A stretch of DNA of 34,220 bases from Chromohalobacter sp. 296-RDG (GTDB taxonomy: Bacteria > Pseudomonadota > Gammaproteobacteria > Pseudomonadales > Halomonadaceae): positions 1-34,220 of the forward strand of contig NZ_JARANY010000027.1 of assembly GCF_029889885.1 (NCBI RefSeq), written 5' to 3'. A model generated the notes under the pieces. It had not been told where the DNA came from, did no database searches, and saw only the letters and a program-made list of their open reading frames with translations. The number at the start of each line of letters is the position of its first letter. Within the stretch, counting starts at the first letter, position 1. Shown piece after piece: positions 1 to 8,567 of this stretch. A program made the translations under genes and the position numbers.

Positions 1-21
1 AATCAGAAAGCGAGGGAACCT

Positions 22-189
22 ATGCGTTATCTATTTGCGGTGATGGGAACCGCGCTGCTGCTGGCGGGGCTCACTGGCTGCACGGTCAATACCCATAGCG
101 ACGGCCATCGTGAGGTCAAGAAGGGTGTGCCTCAGAGCGGACCGACCAGCAACCCGGCGGATATCTCGCGTTCCGACGAGACGCCGTGA
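22..189 (+). CDS. Small putative lipoprotein (55 aa)
   Basis: A short protein with a lipoprotein signal: Met-Arg start, hydrophobic stretch at residues 4-15 and an L-T-G-C lipobox with Cys at about residue 19. The remaining ~36 residues are polar and low in complexity (N, S, D, P), so after lipidation it would be a small envelope-anchored peptide. The start is supported by a GAGGG ribosome binding site about 6 bases upstream. It ends just before a strong hairpin shared with the convergent serA gene. I do not recognise a named family. Small lipoproteins of this type occur in many gammaproteobacteria and their function is usually unknown. Confidence 0.7.
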   Translation: MRYLFAVMGTALLLAGLTGCTVNTHSDGHREVKKGVPQSGPTSNPADISRSDETP

Positions 190-224
190 TAGGGAAATCG
201 CTGAATCTAGCAGGCCACAAACGC

Positions 225-250
225 CACGGCCCCTCCAAGGAGGGGCCGTG
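225..250. terminator. Bidirectional hairpin between lipoprotein gene and serA
   Basis: A near-perfect 12-bp inverted repeat (CACGGCCCCTCC and its complement) with an AA centre lies between the two convergent genes. The U-tract is weak on both sides (TTGCGTT on plus, GCGTTTG on minus), so it is probably an intrinsic terminator serving both directions. Confidence 0.7.
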
Positions 251-279
251 TTGCGTTGGGCTGCCAGTGCGCCGTGTCG

Positions 280-1530
280 TTACGCTTCGAAGTTGCTCTC
301 GGAGTAGAGCACGCGCAGGCGCAGCGTGTGGTTGACGCGCTTGAGCGCTTCCAGTGCCTTGGGGCCGTAGGCCTTGTCGACATCGATGACCACGTAGCCG
401 ACGCCGCTATTGGTCTGCAGGTACTGCGCCGAGATATTGATGCCCTCATCGCCGAGTACCTTGTTGATCTCGGACATCACGCCCGGCACGTTCTCGTGAA
501 TGTGCAACAGGCGGTGCTTGTCCGGATGGGCAGGCAGCGCGACTTCGGGGAAGTTGACCGAAGTGATGGTGGTGCCGTTGTCGGAGTAAGTGATCAGCTT
601 CTCGGAAACCTCGATGCCGATGTTTTCCTGGGCTTCCAGGGTCGAGCCGCCGATATGCGGGGTCAGGATGACGTTGTCCTTGCCGCGTAACGGAGAGACG
701 AATTCATCGTGGGTGCCCTTGGGTTCGACGGGGAAGACGTCGAGGGCTGCGCCGAGCAGCTTGCCGCTCTCGAGCACGTCGGACAGCGCCTCGATATCCA
801 CCACGGTGCCGCGCGAGGCGTTGATGAAGATGGCGCTCTGCTTCATCAGCGCCAACTGGTCACGGCCGATCATCCAGCGCGTGGACGGCACATCGGGCAC
901 GTGCAGGCTGACGACGTCGGCGCGTGCCAGCAGTTCCTCTAGTGAGCCCACCTGACGCGCATTGCCCATGGCCAGCTTGGTGATGACGTCGTAATACAGG
1001 ACGTCGAAGCCGAGTGATTCGGCGAGCACCGAGAGCTGGGCGCCGATGCTGCCATAACCAATGATCCCCAGCGTCTTGCCGCGCGCTTCATGGGCATTCT
1101 TGGCCGACTTCAACCAGCCGCCCTGATGCGCGCGGGTGGATTTCTCGGGGATGCCGCGCAGCAGCATGATGGCTTCGGCGAGGACCAGCTCAGCTACCGA
1201 GCGGGTATTGGAATACGGTGCGTTGAAGACTGGAATGCCACGTTCGAGCGCTGCGTTGAGATTGACCTGGTTGGTGCCGATGCAGAAGCAGCCCACGGCG
1301 GTCAGCCTCTCGGCGGCGGCGAACACACGCTCGGTGAGTTGCGTGCGCGAGCGCAGACCGATGAAGTGGACGTCGCGGATCTTCTCGACCAGCTCGTCCT
1401 CGGACAAGGAAGTGGAGAGCGTTTCGATGTTGGTGTAACCGGCATTCAGGAGGTTGTCCACGGCGGACTGATGAATGCCCTCGAGCAGCAGAATCTTGAT
1501 CTTGCTCTTGTCCAGAGACGTCTTGGCCAT
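280..1530 (-). CDS. serA: D-3-phosphoglycerate dehydrogenase
   Basis: Oxidises 3-phosphoglycerate to 3-phosphohydroxypyruvate with NAD, the first committed step of L-serine synthesis in the cytoplasm. The 416-aa length is close to E. coli SerA (410). Visible features: an N-terminal substrate-domain segment; a Rossmann nucleotide-binding motif GIIGYGSIGAQ near residue 155; the D-2-hydroxyacid dehydrogenase signature around VVSLHVPDVPSTRWMIG and INASRGTVVD; the catalytic-site segment LTPHIGGSTLEAQ; and a C-terminal ACT domain (about residues 340-416) that in homologues binds serine for feedback inhibition. The ATG is preceded by an AGGG ribosome binding site. It stands alone on the minus strand with a long (~310 base) upstream region. 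Confidence 0.97.
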   Translation of the reverse strand: MAKTSLDKSKIKILLLEGIHQSAVDNLLNAGYTNIETLSTSLSEDELVEKIRDVHFIGLRSRTQLTERVFAAAERLTAVGCFCIGTNQVNLNAALERGIPVFNAPYSNTRSVAELVLAEAIMLLRGIPEKSTRAHQGGWLKSAKNAHEARGKTLGIIGYGSIGAQLSVLAESLGFDVLYYDVITKLAMGNARQVGSLEELLARADVVSLHVPDVPSTRWMIGRDQLALMKQSAIFINASRGTVVDIEALSDVLESGKLLGAALDVFPVEPKGTHDEFVSPLRGKDNVILTPHIGGSTLEAQENIGIEVSEKLITYSDNGTTITSVNFPEVALPAHPDKHRLLHIHENVPGVMSEINKVLGDEGINISAQYLQTNSGVGYVVIDVDKAYGPKALEALKRVNHTLRLRVLYSESNFEA

Positions 1531-1844
1531 TGTCGGTTCAACCCTTTCGTCGACTGATGCGACGTTTATCTATCGGTATGGTGGTGGCCTGTCCAAGCGA
1601 GCGATCCGAGGCCCCGAGGCAAGAAAAAGGGGAGGCGACCGCCCAACGACAGGGGCCATATCGTAGCACAGGCGGCCTGTTTGAGGATGAATTCGCTGCA
1701 CCTTGTGAATGAATGCGTTTGCACCGGTGGTGCTTGCGGCTACGCCGGGGCAGACGCATCCCCGGGGCTTGGGTGTATACTATGAACCCAACTCTTGGTA
1801 AGCCGGGCCGTGGCATCGGTCCGCACGGATGAGCGAGAAGCGCC
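1531..1844. other. 314-base intergenic region between divergent serA and xseB
   Basis: No convincing gene. For xseB there is a TATACT -10-like hexamer at 1776-1781 without a good -35. For serA, the minus strand carries a TGC-TACGAT extended -10-like element (complement of 1660-1668), giving a leader of about 120 bases. Both are weak candidates. A short ACAGG...CCTGT inverted repeat lies near 1669-1681. The 102-aa minus-strand reading frame here has no recognisable domain and no ribosome binding site, so I treat it as chance. Confidence 0.5.
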
Positions 1845-2150
1845 ATGGTGGAAAAGGATGCATCGGTTGGTGATGTCGCCCAGCCCGACGAAACGGATGT
1901 TCAGGACGCCGACCCGGAGGATTTCGCGGCCACGTTGGCGCGTCTGGAATCGCTGGTTGCTCAACTGGAGTCGGGTGAGCTTTCTCTGGAAGCGTCGTTG
2001 GTGGCGTTCGAACGCGGTGTGCATCTGACTCGCGACGCCCAGCAACGCCTGGAAAACGCCGAGTTGCGCGTCAAGGCATTGCTGGAGCAACCCGACGGCA
2101 GCTTCCACGAGACACCCTTCGATGCCGGGGAGGTCGATGGTGAGCGTTGA
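1845..2150 (+). CDS. xseB: Exodeoxyribonuclease VII small subunit
   Basis: Small subunit of exonuclease VII, which with XseA degrades single-stranded DNA to oligonucleotides. The family core is clear: E-D-F-A-A-T-L-A-R-L-E-S-L-V at about residues 24-37, then LESGELSLEASL and FERGVHL, predicted as two helices. At 101 aa it is longer than E. coli XseB (80); the extra length is an acidic N-terminal tail of about 22 residues, so an internal start is possible, but the ATG at 1845 is the only good candidate upstream of the core. It overlaps the start of ispA by about 14 bases, consistent with translational coupling in an xseB-ispA-dxs operon as in E. coli. Confidence 0.93.
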   Translation: MVEKDASVGDVAQPDETDVQDADPEDFAATLARLESLVAQLESGELSLEASLVAFERGVHLTRDAQQRLENAELRVKALLEQPDGSFHETPFDAGEVDGER

Positions 2151-3030
2151 ACCCCTGGCCGAGCGCGACATCATCACCACGGCGCAGGCGCGGATCGAGC
2201 AGGTGCTGGCGCAGGTCTTCGAGCGCGCGACGCCGGTCGCTGGCGATCTCGATGCCGCCATGCGCTATGGCGTACTGGGTGGCGGCAAGCGCCTGCGCCC
2301 GGTGCTGGTGTATGCCACCGGACGCGCACTGGGCGCCGAGGACACTGCGCTGGATGCGCCTGCGGCTGCCATCGAACTGATCCATGCATACTCGTTGATC
2401 CACGATGATTTGCCCGCCATGGACAACGACGATATGCGTCGCGGACGTCCCACCGTGCATCGTGTCTATAACGAGGCAATGGCCATCCTGACCGGCGATG
2501 CGTTGCAAACGCTGGCCTTCGAAGTGCTTGGCGAGGATCGTTCTCCACGTTTGGGAGCGATGGTACGTGTGCTGGCTAACGCCGCCGGGCGCGAAGGCAT
2601 GGCCGCCGGACAAGCGCTGGATCTTTCCGCCGTGGGAGGACGCCTGGACGTCGATGCCCTGGCCACCATGCACGGCTATAAGACCGGCGCTCTGATCCGT
2701 GCCGCCGTGCGGCTTGGCGCCCTGGCGGCCGTCGACGAAGATGACTCTCGCGTGGCGGCCCTGGATGCCTACGCTGCCGCTATCGGGTTGGCGTTCCAGA
2801 TTCAGGATGACATCCTCGATGTCGCTGGCGACGCCGCGACTCTGGGCAAGGCGACCGGTGCCGATGCGGCACGTGCCAAACCTACTTATCCGGCTTTGCT
2901 CGGCCTGGAAGGTGCCCGTGCCAAGGCACACGGCCTGCTCGATGAGGCGCTGGACGCTCTGGTGCCCCTGGGCGAGCAAGCCTTTCCTCTGGCCGACCTG
3001 GCCCGCCATATGATCGACCGCGATCACTGA
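2137..3030 (+). CDS. ispA: (2E,6E)-farnesyl diphosphate synthase
   Basis: Condenses dimethylallyl/geranyl diphosphate with isopentenyl diphosphate to give farnesyl diphosphate for quinones and undecaprenyl carriers. Both aspartate-rich motifs are present: DDLPAMD at residues 90-96 (first motif, with the following N-D) and QDDILD at 223-228 (second motif). GGKRLRP near residue 46 binds isopentenyl diphosphate. At 297 aa it matches E. coli IspA (299). Start choice: a GGGGAGG site at 2127-2133 favours ATG 2137 or the next codon GTG 2140 (better spacing) over the ATG at 2122, which lies upstream of that site. It is coupled to xseB and followed by dxs after 19 bases. Confidence 0.95.
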   Translation: MVSVEPLAERDIITTAQARIEQVLAQVFERATPVAGDLDAAMRYGVLGGGKRLRPVLVYATGRALGAEDTALDAPAAAIELIHAYSLIHDDLPAMDNDDMRRGRPTVHRVYNEAMAILTGDALQTLAFEVLGEDRSPRLGAMVRVLANAAGREGMAAGQALDLSAVGGRLDVDALATMHGYKTGALIRAAVRLGALAAVDEDDSRVAALDAYAAAIGLAFQIQDDILDVAGDAATLGKATGADAARAKPTYPALLGLEGARAKAHGLLDEALDALVPLGEQAFPLADLARHMIDRDH

Positions 3031-3049
3031 TCGGTTGTAGAAGACGCTT

Positions 3050-5005
3050 ATGAAGCTGTTCGACGAGATTCCTGCCGAACGTCCGGCAACGCCGTTGCTC
3101 GATACCCTCGAGTCTCCGGCGGCGTTACACGATTTCAAGGCGGCGCAGTTGCGAGAACTGGCCGACGAGCTGCGTGCCTACCTGCTCTATAGTGTCGGCT
3201 GTACCGGTGGCCACTTCGGTGCGGGGCTGGGCGTGGTCGAGTTGACTGTCGCCTTGCACCATATTCTCGACACACCGCATGATCGTCTGGTCTGGGACGT
3301 CGGCCACCAGGCCTATCCGCACAAGATTCTCACCGGGCGTCGCGAGCAGATGTCGACCATCCGCCAGTTCGGCGGGTTGGCGGCGTTTCCCAAGCGCGAT
3401 GAGTCACCCTACGACACCTTCGGTGTCGGCCACTCGAGCACCTCGATTTCGGCGGCGCTGGGCATGGCGTTGGCGGCGCGAACCAAAGGTGAGAAGCGCC
3501 GTGTCTGTGCGGTTATCGGCGATGGCGCCTTGAGCGCTGGCATGTCGTTCGAAGCGCTGGCGCATGCTGGGCATGTCGATGCCAATATGCTGGTGATTCT
3601 CAACGACAATGAAATGTCGATTTCCGAGAACGTCGGCGGCATGGCCAGTTATCTGGCACGCATCCTGGTCAGCAAGCCGTATACGGTGATGCGCGAGAAC
3701 AGCAAGCGCGTGCTTTCGCACCTGCCGGGCGCGCTGGAGCTGGCACGCCGCACCGAGGAGCACGTCAAGGGCATGGTCAGTCCGGCGACCTTGTTCGAAG
3801 AGATGGGCTTCAACTACATCGGCCCCATCGACGGCCACGATTTGCCGAGCCTGGTGCAGACACTCGGCAGCATGGCAAATCTCGAGGGACCGCAGTTCCT
3901 GCATATCAAGACCTGCAAGGGAGGCGGCTTTCGTCCCGCCGAGGCCGATCCCATCGGCTACCATGCCATCACCAAGCTCGAGAAAACCGCCAGCGAGCCG
4001 CCGCCCAAGAAAGAGCCGCGTTCGCCCAATGAGGCCACGCCTGAGCCTGAAGCCGAACCCAAGCCCAAACCACGCAAGTATTGCAATGTCTTCGGCGAGT
4101 GGATCTGCGACATGGCGGCGGAAGATGCGCGCTTGATCGGCATCACGCCGGCGATGCGCGAGGGCTCCGACCTGATTCGCTTCTCCCGCGAGTATCCCGG
4201 GCGTTACTACGACGTGGCGATCGCCGAGCAGCATGCGGTGACGATGGCGGCGGGCATAGCGTGCGAGGGCATGAAGCCCGTGGTGGCGATCTATTCGACC
4301 TTCCTGCAGCGCGGCTATGATCAGTTGATCCATGACGTGTCGGTGCAGGCGCTCGATGTCACCTTCGCTATCGACCGCGCGGGCGTAGTCGGCGAAGACG
4401 GCCCCACGCACCATGGCGCGCTGGATCTCGCTTATCTGCGCTGCATCCCGGGCATGGTAGTGCTGGCACCCGCCGATGAAGCCGAGTGCCGCGCCATGCT
4501 GAGTGCCGCCTATCATCACGAAGGCCCGGCGGCGGTGCGATATCCGCGCGGCACCGGGCCGGGGACGACGCTCGCGCCCGGCCTCGAGGCGTTGCCGATC
4601 GGCGAGGCCGAGACGCGGCGTACCGGCGCGCAGGACGGCGTGGCGCTGCTGGCGTTCGGCAGCATGAACGGTTCCGCCGCCGAGGTTGCCGAGAATCTCG
4701 ACGCCACGCACCTCAATATGCGCAGCGTGAAACCGCTGGACCGTGATGCGATACTCGCGGCGGCGAACCAGCACTGGCTACTGGTGACGCTCGAGGAGAA
4801 TGTCGTCGCCGGTGGCGCGGGGAGCGGCGTCAATGAACTCTTGGCCGCCGAGGGTGTCCAGGTCGAGATATTGAATCTTGGCCTGCCGGATGCCTTCGTC
4901 GAGCACGGCAAGCCCGCCGAATTGCTGACGGCGTGCGGTCTCGACGCCGAGGGCATCGAGACTGCAGTACGCCAGCGCTGGGGTGCGCCACACCACAATG
5001 ACTAA
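3050..5005 (+). CDS. dxs: 1-deoxy-D-xylulose-5-phosphate synthase
   Basis: Thiamine-diphosphate enzyme joining pyruvate and glyceraldehyde 3-phosphate, the entry step of the MEP isoprenoid pathway. Visible: [18 protein letters not shown] with the conserved His near residue 54; the ThDP motif from GDGALSAG (residue 157) to NDN about 28 residues on; the transketolase catalytic Glu in AEQHAV (Glu393); and a C-terminal transketolase domain. It is 651 aa versus 620 in E. coli. The excess is mostly a proline/glutamate/lysine-rich linker at residues ~311-343, between the N-terminal ThDP domain and the pyrimidine-binding domain. The neighbours xseB and ispA are the conserved operon partners. Confidence 0.97.
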   Translation: MKLFDEIPAERPATPLLDTLESPAALHDFKAAQLRELADELRAYLLYSVGCTGGHFGAGLGVVELTVALHHILDTPHDRLVWDVGHQAYPHKILTGRREQMSTIRQFGGLAAFPKRDESPYDTFGVGHSSTSISAALGMALAARTKGEKRRVCAVIGDGALSAGMSFEALAHAGHVDANMLVILNDNEMSISENVGGMASYLARILVSKPYTVMRENSKRVLSHLPGALELARRTEEHVKGMVSPATLFEEMGFNYIGPIDGHDLPSLVQTLGSMANLEGPQFLHIKTCKGGGFRPAEADPIGYHAITKLEKTASEPPPKKEPRSPNEATPEPEAEPKPKPRKYCNVFGEWICDMAAEDARLIGITPAMREGSDLIRFSREYPGRYYDVAIAEQHAVTMAAGIACEGMKPVVAIYSTFLQRGYDQLIHDVSVQALDVTFAIDRAGVVGEDGPTHHGALDLAYLRCIPGMVVLAPADEAECRAMLSAAYHHEGPAAVRYPRGTGPGTTLAPGLEALPIGEAETRRTGAQDGVALLAFGSMNGSAAEVAENLDATHLNMRSVKPLDRDAILAAANQHWLLVTLEENVVAGGAGSGVNELLAAEGVQVEILNLGLPDAFVEHGKPAELLTACGLDAEGIETAVRQRWGAPHHND

Positions 5006-5030
5006 CATTTAGCGACAAGACGGAAACTTC

Positions 5031-5807
5031 ATGCTGATCGCCATTTTGATTGGGGCCGGGCTCGGCTTCATGTTCGGTAAATTACCGGGACTGATTATCG
5101 GTGCCTTCCTGGGGTATTGGGTGGCGCGCCGACTAGTACGTCGCGTGGTTGTCTCAAAGCTATCGCAAATGCAGGGGCAGTTCCTCGACTCGACGTTTGC
5201 GGTCATGGGGTGCGTCTGCAAGGCGGACGGCCATGTCAGCGGCGACGAGCTGCGTGTCGTCGAGGCGCTTTTTGAGCGTTTACGCTTGAATGAGGAGCAG
5301 CGCGAGCGCGCGAAGGCGGCCTTCGAACGTGGCAAGGCCGATGATTTCGACCTCGACGCCGAATTGGCCACGGTGCGGCGAGTGACCGGCGGACAGCGGG
5401 CCCTGTTGCAGGTGTTCCTGCAAGTCCAGCTCTCGGCCATCGCCGCCGATGGCGAATTGCATCCCGCCGAGCATGAGATGCTGTTGCGCGTGGCACGCGG
5501 ACTGGGATGCAGCGAAGCCGAGATCGAACAGATCGAGGCCATGCTGCGTGGCGGTCAGCAGCAGGCGAGTGGCGGCGCGACATCGCAGCAGGCGCTGACC
5601 GATGCCTATCGGGTGCTGGGCGTCGAAGCCGATGCCAGCGATGCCGAGCTCAAGCGTGCCTATCGCCGCCTGATGAGCCAGAATCACCCGGACAAGCTCG
5701 CCGGCAAGGGCCTGCCTGAAAGCATGCGCGAAATGGCCGAAACGCGTACCCAGGAAATCTCCAACGCCTACGATCTGATCAAGAAGTCCCGCGAAACGAA
5801 CGCCTGA
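5031..5807 (+). CDS. djlA: DjlA-type membrane-anchored DnaJ co-chaperone
   Basis: Type III J-domain protein that stimulates DnaK at the inner membrane. Order of parts: a glycine-rich N-terminal membrane segment (about residues 2-33, with G-x-G-x-G spacing typical of DjlA); a central TerB-like helical domain (about 55-175); a Gly/Gln/Ser linker; and a C-terminal J-domain from about residue 190 with the HPD triad at 219-221. The 258-aa length fits the family (E. coli 271). It starts 25 bases after dxs and may be read through from that operon. A strong hairpin follows the stop. The E. coli protein affects capsule regulation through Rcs; that role here is unknown. Confidence 0.92.
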   Translation: MLIAILIGAGLGFMFGKLPGLIIGAFLGYWVARRLVRRVVVSKLSQMQGQFLDSTFAVMGCVCKADGHVSGDELRVVEALFERLRLNEEQRERAKAAFERGKADDFDLDAELATVRRVTGGQRALLQVFLQVQLSAIAADGELHPAEHEMLLRVARGLGCSEAEIEQIEAMLRGGQQQASGGATSQQALTDAYRVLGVEADASDAELKRAYRRLMSQNHPDKLAGKGLPESMREMAETRTQEISNAYDLIKKSRETNA

Positions 5808-5833
5808 CCTCGTAGCGGTCTTCGTCCATGACG

Positions 5834-5869
5834 CAGAGAAGCCCTCGGCCAAGGCCGGGGGCTTCTCTG
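5834..5869. terminator. Bidirectional terminator between djlA and hiuH
   Basis: A 17-bp-arm inverted repeat beginning CAGAGAAGCCC, with one mismatch and a two-base AA centre, lies between convergent djlA and hiuH. On the plus strand TGTTTAC follows. Stem strength and position make it a likely terminator for both genes. Confidence 0.85.
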
Positions 5870-5893
5870 TTTACGGCGGATGACCGGCGCGGC

Positions 5894-6301
5894 TCAGCTG
5901 CCGCGGTAGGTGGAGTAACCGTAGGGGCTCAGCAGCAGCGGGATATGATAGTGCTGTGAGGTGTCGGTCACCTCGAAAGGTACCGGAATCTCGGGAAAGA
6001 AGGTTTGGGTATCGTGCTCGGCGAACCAGTCACCGGTCTCGAACGTCACGCGGTAGACACCCGTAGTGAAGTCTCGGTCGTCGGGATAGAGCGCCGAGAT
6101 GCGGCCGGACTCGGCCGTGATGCCGGTGGCCAGAGACTCCCAGCCGCTCTCGGTGCGCTTCTCGAGCTGGACCTCGATCCCTGGCGACGGCTGGCCGGAC
6201 TGGATGTCGAGCACGTGCACGCTCAGCGGGTTGTCGGCAGCCAGCGCCGGGACAGCACCGCAAAGGCCGAGGGCGGCGATCAGCGTTCGGGATACGTGCA
6301 T
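5894..6301 (-). CDS. hiuH: Periplasmic 5-hydroxyisourate hydrolase (transthyretin-like)
   Basis: Transthyretin-like protein that hydrolyses 5-hydroxyisourate from urate oxidation. The chosen start (ATG at 6301, AGGAG site about 7 bases upstream) gives 135 aa with a clean Sec signal peptide: M-H-V-S-R, hydrophobic core, and cleavage after A-L-A-A near residue 22. The family hallmarks are present: LSVHVLD with His29, an internal G-R-I segment, HYHIPLLLSPYGYSTYRGS near the end with His119, and the C-terminal Y-R-G-S tetrapeptide. The signal peptide makes it periplasmic, as for E. coli HiuH (YedX). It is divergent from the two-component genes below, as hiuH is from hprRS in E. coli. No other urate-pathway gene is in the window. 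Confidence 0.93.
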   Translation of the reverse strand: MHVSRTLIAALGLCGAVPALAADNPLSVHVLDIQSGQPSPGIEVQLEKRTESGWESLATGITAESGRISALYPDDRDFTTGVYRVTFETGDWFAEHDTQTFFPEIPVPFEVTDTSQHYHIPLLLSPYGYSTYRGS

Positions 6302-6346
6302 GGGAAGATCTCCTGTCGTGATGGAGGTTTTATCCTGGCAGTGTCT

Positions 6347-6368
6347 TGCCGTCGCTGGCCTGACGGCA
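6347..6368. repeat. Inverted repeat in hiuH-hprR intergenic region
   Basis: Perfect 7-bp arms TGCCGTC and GACGGCA separated by 8 bases, ending two bases before the HPr/CopR-like box. It could form a hairpin in the hiuH leader or be a second operator. Confidence 0.4.
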
Positions 6369-6369
6369 G

Positions 6370-6387
6370 GATTACGACTTTGTAATG
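6370..6387. promoter_or_regulatory. CopR/CusR/HprR-type operator box
   Basis: The 18-base site reads GATTAC-GACTTT-GTAATG. The ATTAC/GTAAT half-sites with a 6-base centre match the layout of the HPr/CusR-type box described in E. coli (CATTAC-N6-GTAATG). It lies between hiuH (69 bases from its start) and the response-regulator gene (67 bases from its start), so one regulator dimer pair could control both. The regulator assignment is inference. Confidence 0.65.
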
Positions 6388-6419
6388 GGCAGTCTGCGCG
6401 CGACGGGCTAGCCTGTGGC

Positions 6420-6441
6420 GTCATTTATCGGTCATTTATCG
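6420..6441 (+). repeat. Tandem 11-bp direct repeat upstream of hprR
   Basis: GTCATTTATCG occurs twice back to back with no mismatch, ending 13 bases before the response-regulator start codon. The 11-base period is about one helical turn. Confidence 0.75.
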
Positions 6442-6454
6442 AGAGACATGTTGC

Positions 6455-7126
6455 ATGCGTATCCTGCTGGTGGAGGACGAAAGCAAGACCGCCGACTACC
6501 TTGCCAGGGGGCTGGGTGAGGCCGGGTATCGGGTCGAGGTCGCCCGGGACGGGCTGGACGGCCGGCACCTGATCGAGGAGGCCGACTTCGAGCTGATTAT
6601 CCTCGACGTCATGCTGCCGGGGCTCGATGGCTGGGAACTGCTGCGGCTGATCCGGCGCCATAGCCAAGTGCCGGTGTTGTTCCTGACCGCCCGAGATGCC
6701 GTGGAATACCGGGTCAAGGGGTTGGAGCTGGGCGCTGACGACTATCTGGTCAAACCCTTTTCTTTCGTCGAGCTGCTGGCCCGAGTGAGGACGCTGCTGC
6801 GCCGCGGTCCGCTGCGGGAGCGGGAGCGCTTCCAGGTGGCCGATCTGCACATGGACGTGCTGAAACGTCGGGTCACACGGGGCGAGACGCGGCTTGCGCT
6901 TACCAATAAGGAGTTCGCGCTGCTGCAACTGCTGCTCGAGCGCGAGGGCGAGGTACTGTCGCGGACCTTGATCGCCTCCGAGGTTTGGGGCATGAACTTC
7001 GATAGCGATACCAATGTGGTGGAGGTTGCCGTGCGGCGACTGCGGGCCAAGGTGGACGATCCCTTCACGCGTCGGTTAATTCACACCGAACGCGGCATGG
7101 GCTACGTACTGGAGGACCGCGGTTGA
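6455..7126 (+). CDS. hprR: OmpR-family response regulator, HprR/CusR type
   Basis: Cytoplasmic transcription factor with an N-terminal receiver domain (residues 1-~115) and a C-terminal winged-helix DNA-binding domain (~125-220). Asp51 in LDVMLPG is the phosphoacceptor; the acidic patch is V-E-D-E near residue 6 and the conserved Lys lies in DDYLVKPF near residue 101. The winged helix shows [19 protein letters not shown] and a C-terminal RGMGYVLE turn. The sequence is of the heavy-metal (CusR/CopR/HprR) class. HprR is favoured over CusR because hiuH is divergent, with a matching box between them; no copper efflux gene is present here. It overlaps the sensor kinase gene. Symbol given on context; CusR/CopR cannot be excluded. 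Confidence 0.85.
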   Translation: MRILLVEDESKTADYLARGLGEAGYRVEVARDGLDGRHLIEEADFELIILDVMLPGLDGWELLRLIRRHSQVPVLFLTARDAVEYRVKGLELGADDYLVKPFSFVELLARVRTLLRRGPLRERERFQVADLHMDVLKRRVTRGETRLALTNKEFALLQLLLEREGEVLSRTLIASEVWGMNFDSDTNVVEVAVRRLRAKVDDPFTRRLIHTERGMGYVLEDRG

Positions 7127-8526
7127 TGCGTGCGCCGGCCTCTCTATCGATGCGCCTGTCGCTGCTGTTCGCCCTGGTGACCCTGGGGCTGCTCGGTGGC
7201 CTCGGCGCCTATCTCTACCATGCTCTGGGTCAACAGATCGCCTGGCGTGACGATCAGATGCTGCAGGGTCGCCTCGAGCGCATGGAAGCGCTTCTGGACG
7301 ACGGCGAGAGTATCGCAGCGCTGCGTCGCCGGCCGCTGCTCTATGCCAATATGTTGGGCAATCGCGAGAGCCTGCTGTGGATGCTCGACGCGCACGGCGT
7401 GCCGCTGATAGAGGTCAATCCGCCGGACCTACCGGTGCCCGAGCTACCGCCGGCTCCGGAGGGACGACTCGGGGAACATCCTGCCGTCGAGTCGACGCGC
7501 CTGGCCTGGCGCAGCTTCGAGCATGACGGGCGCCGCCTGACCCTGGTGGCCGGCAAGACGCTCGATGAGCGCGAGCGGATGCTGGCCGCCTATAGGTTGC
7601 GGCTGTGGCTCGCCATGGGGGCAGGCGCGGTGCTGGCCTGTGGGTTGGGCTGGGTCGTCGTACGGCGTGGTTTGCGTCCGGTGAGAAGGCTGGCCACGCG
7701 GGCGCGCACGATCGACGTGGCGCATCTGCATCGGCGCCTGGAGGCGAACGACGAGACGGCGGAGCTGCGCGAGCTGAGTCGCGCGCTCAACCAGATGCTG
7801 GCGCGTCTGGAAGAAGGGTTCGCCCAGCTGTCACGCTTTTCCGAGGACCTCGCCCACGAGATGCGTACGCCCTTGGGTAACCTGCTGGGAGCGACCCAGC
7901 AGGCCCTGCAGCGGGAGCGCGCGGGGGTGGAATACCGCCAGCTGCTGGGCTCTCACGTCGAAGAGTACGAGCGGCTGTCGCGCATGATAGAGACCATGCT
8001 GTTCTTGGCGCGCACCGAGCAACCCTCGAGGACGCTGCCCCGTGAAACGGTCGATCTGCGAGGGCTCGCCGACCAGCTCTGCGACTACTTCGAGGGCATG
8101 GCCGACGAAGACGGTCGCGAGCTGGTTAGTGATATGGAGGGTCGGATGACGGCCAATCTCGATCTGCTGCGCCGAGCGCTCGCCAACCTCATCGATAACG
8201 CGCTGCGCCATGGACGCAGCGGCACCGAGATCCGTCTGGTGTCGCGGCGAGAGGCCGGGGGCTGGCACCTCGGGGTGATCAATCACGGGGAACCGATTCC
8301 CGACGCGGAGCAGGCGCGGCTCTTCGAGCGCTTCTATCGCGGCGATCCGGCGCGATCTCAGTCGGTGGGCACCGGTGGTCTGGGACTGGCCATCGTGCGT
8401 TCCGTGGCGCAATTGCATGGCGGGGAGGCCTGGTGCGAAAGCGATACGGCCGTCAATGCTTTCTGGTTGCGTCTGCCAGTGAGCGGCGGTTGCGTTGACA
8501 GTTGCCCTGTGGGTCGGCAACGCTGA
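7126..8526 (+). CDS. hprS: Sensor histidine kinase, HprS/CusS type
   Basis: Inner-membrane partner of the preceding regulator. Start ATG 7126 overlaps the regulator stop (TGATG) with GGAGG about 10 bases upstream; a TTG one codon earlier is also open. Layout of the 466 residues: first membrane segment about 10-30, periplasmic sensor ~31-158, second membrane segment ~160-182, HAMP linker, dimerisation helix with H-E-x-R-T-P (His244), then ATP-binding domain with N-box NLIDNALRHG and G-box GTGGLGLAI. The periplasmic part is rich in leucine, proline and arginine; in HprS homologues this side senses peroxide or hypochlorite, in CusS copper and silver. Which signal applies here is unknown. Confidence 0.88.
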   Translation: MRAPASLSMRLSLLFALVTLGLLGGLGAYLYHALGQQIAWRDDQMLQGRLERMEALLDDGESIAALRRRPLLYANMLGNRESLLWMLDAHGVPLIEVNPPDLPVPELPPAPEGRLGEHPAVESTRLAWRSFEHDGRRLTLVAGKTLDERERMLAAYRLRLWLAMGAGAVLACGLGWVVVRRGLRPVRRLATRARTIDVAHLHRRLEANDETAELRELSRALNQMLARLEEGFAQLSRFSEDLAHEMRTPLGNLLGATQQALQRERAGVEYRQLLGSHVEEYERLSRMIETMLFLARTEQPSRTLPRETVDLRGLADQLCDYFEGMADEDGRELVSDMEGRMTANLDLLRRALANLIDNALRHGRSGTEIRLVSRREAGGWHLGVINHGEPIPDAEQARLFERFYRGDPARSQSVGTGGLGLAIVRSVAQLHGGEAWCESDTAVNAFWLRLPVSGGCVDSCPVGRQR

Positions 8527-8567
8527 AAGGCGCTAGCGCCCGCGTGGCGCGATACCAGGAGATGCGG

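Noticed and set aside
2071-3138. 355-aa minus-strand reading frame across ispA
   Set aside because: Antisense of the well-supported ispA gene in a GC-rich codon pattern; no domain and no ribosome site.
3404-4774. 456-aa minus-strand reading frame inside dxs
   Set aside because: Long antisense frame created by third-position GC bias; Arg/His-rich and without family motifs, while dxs on the other strand is complete.
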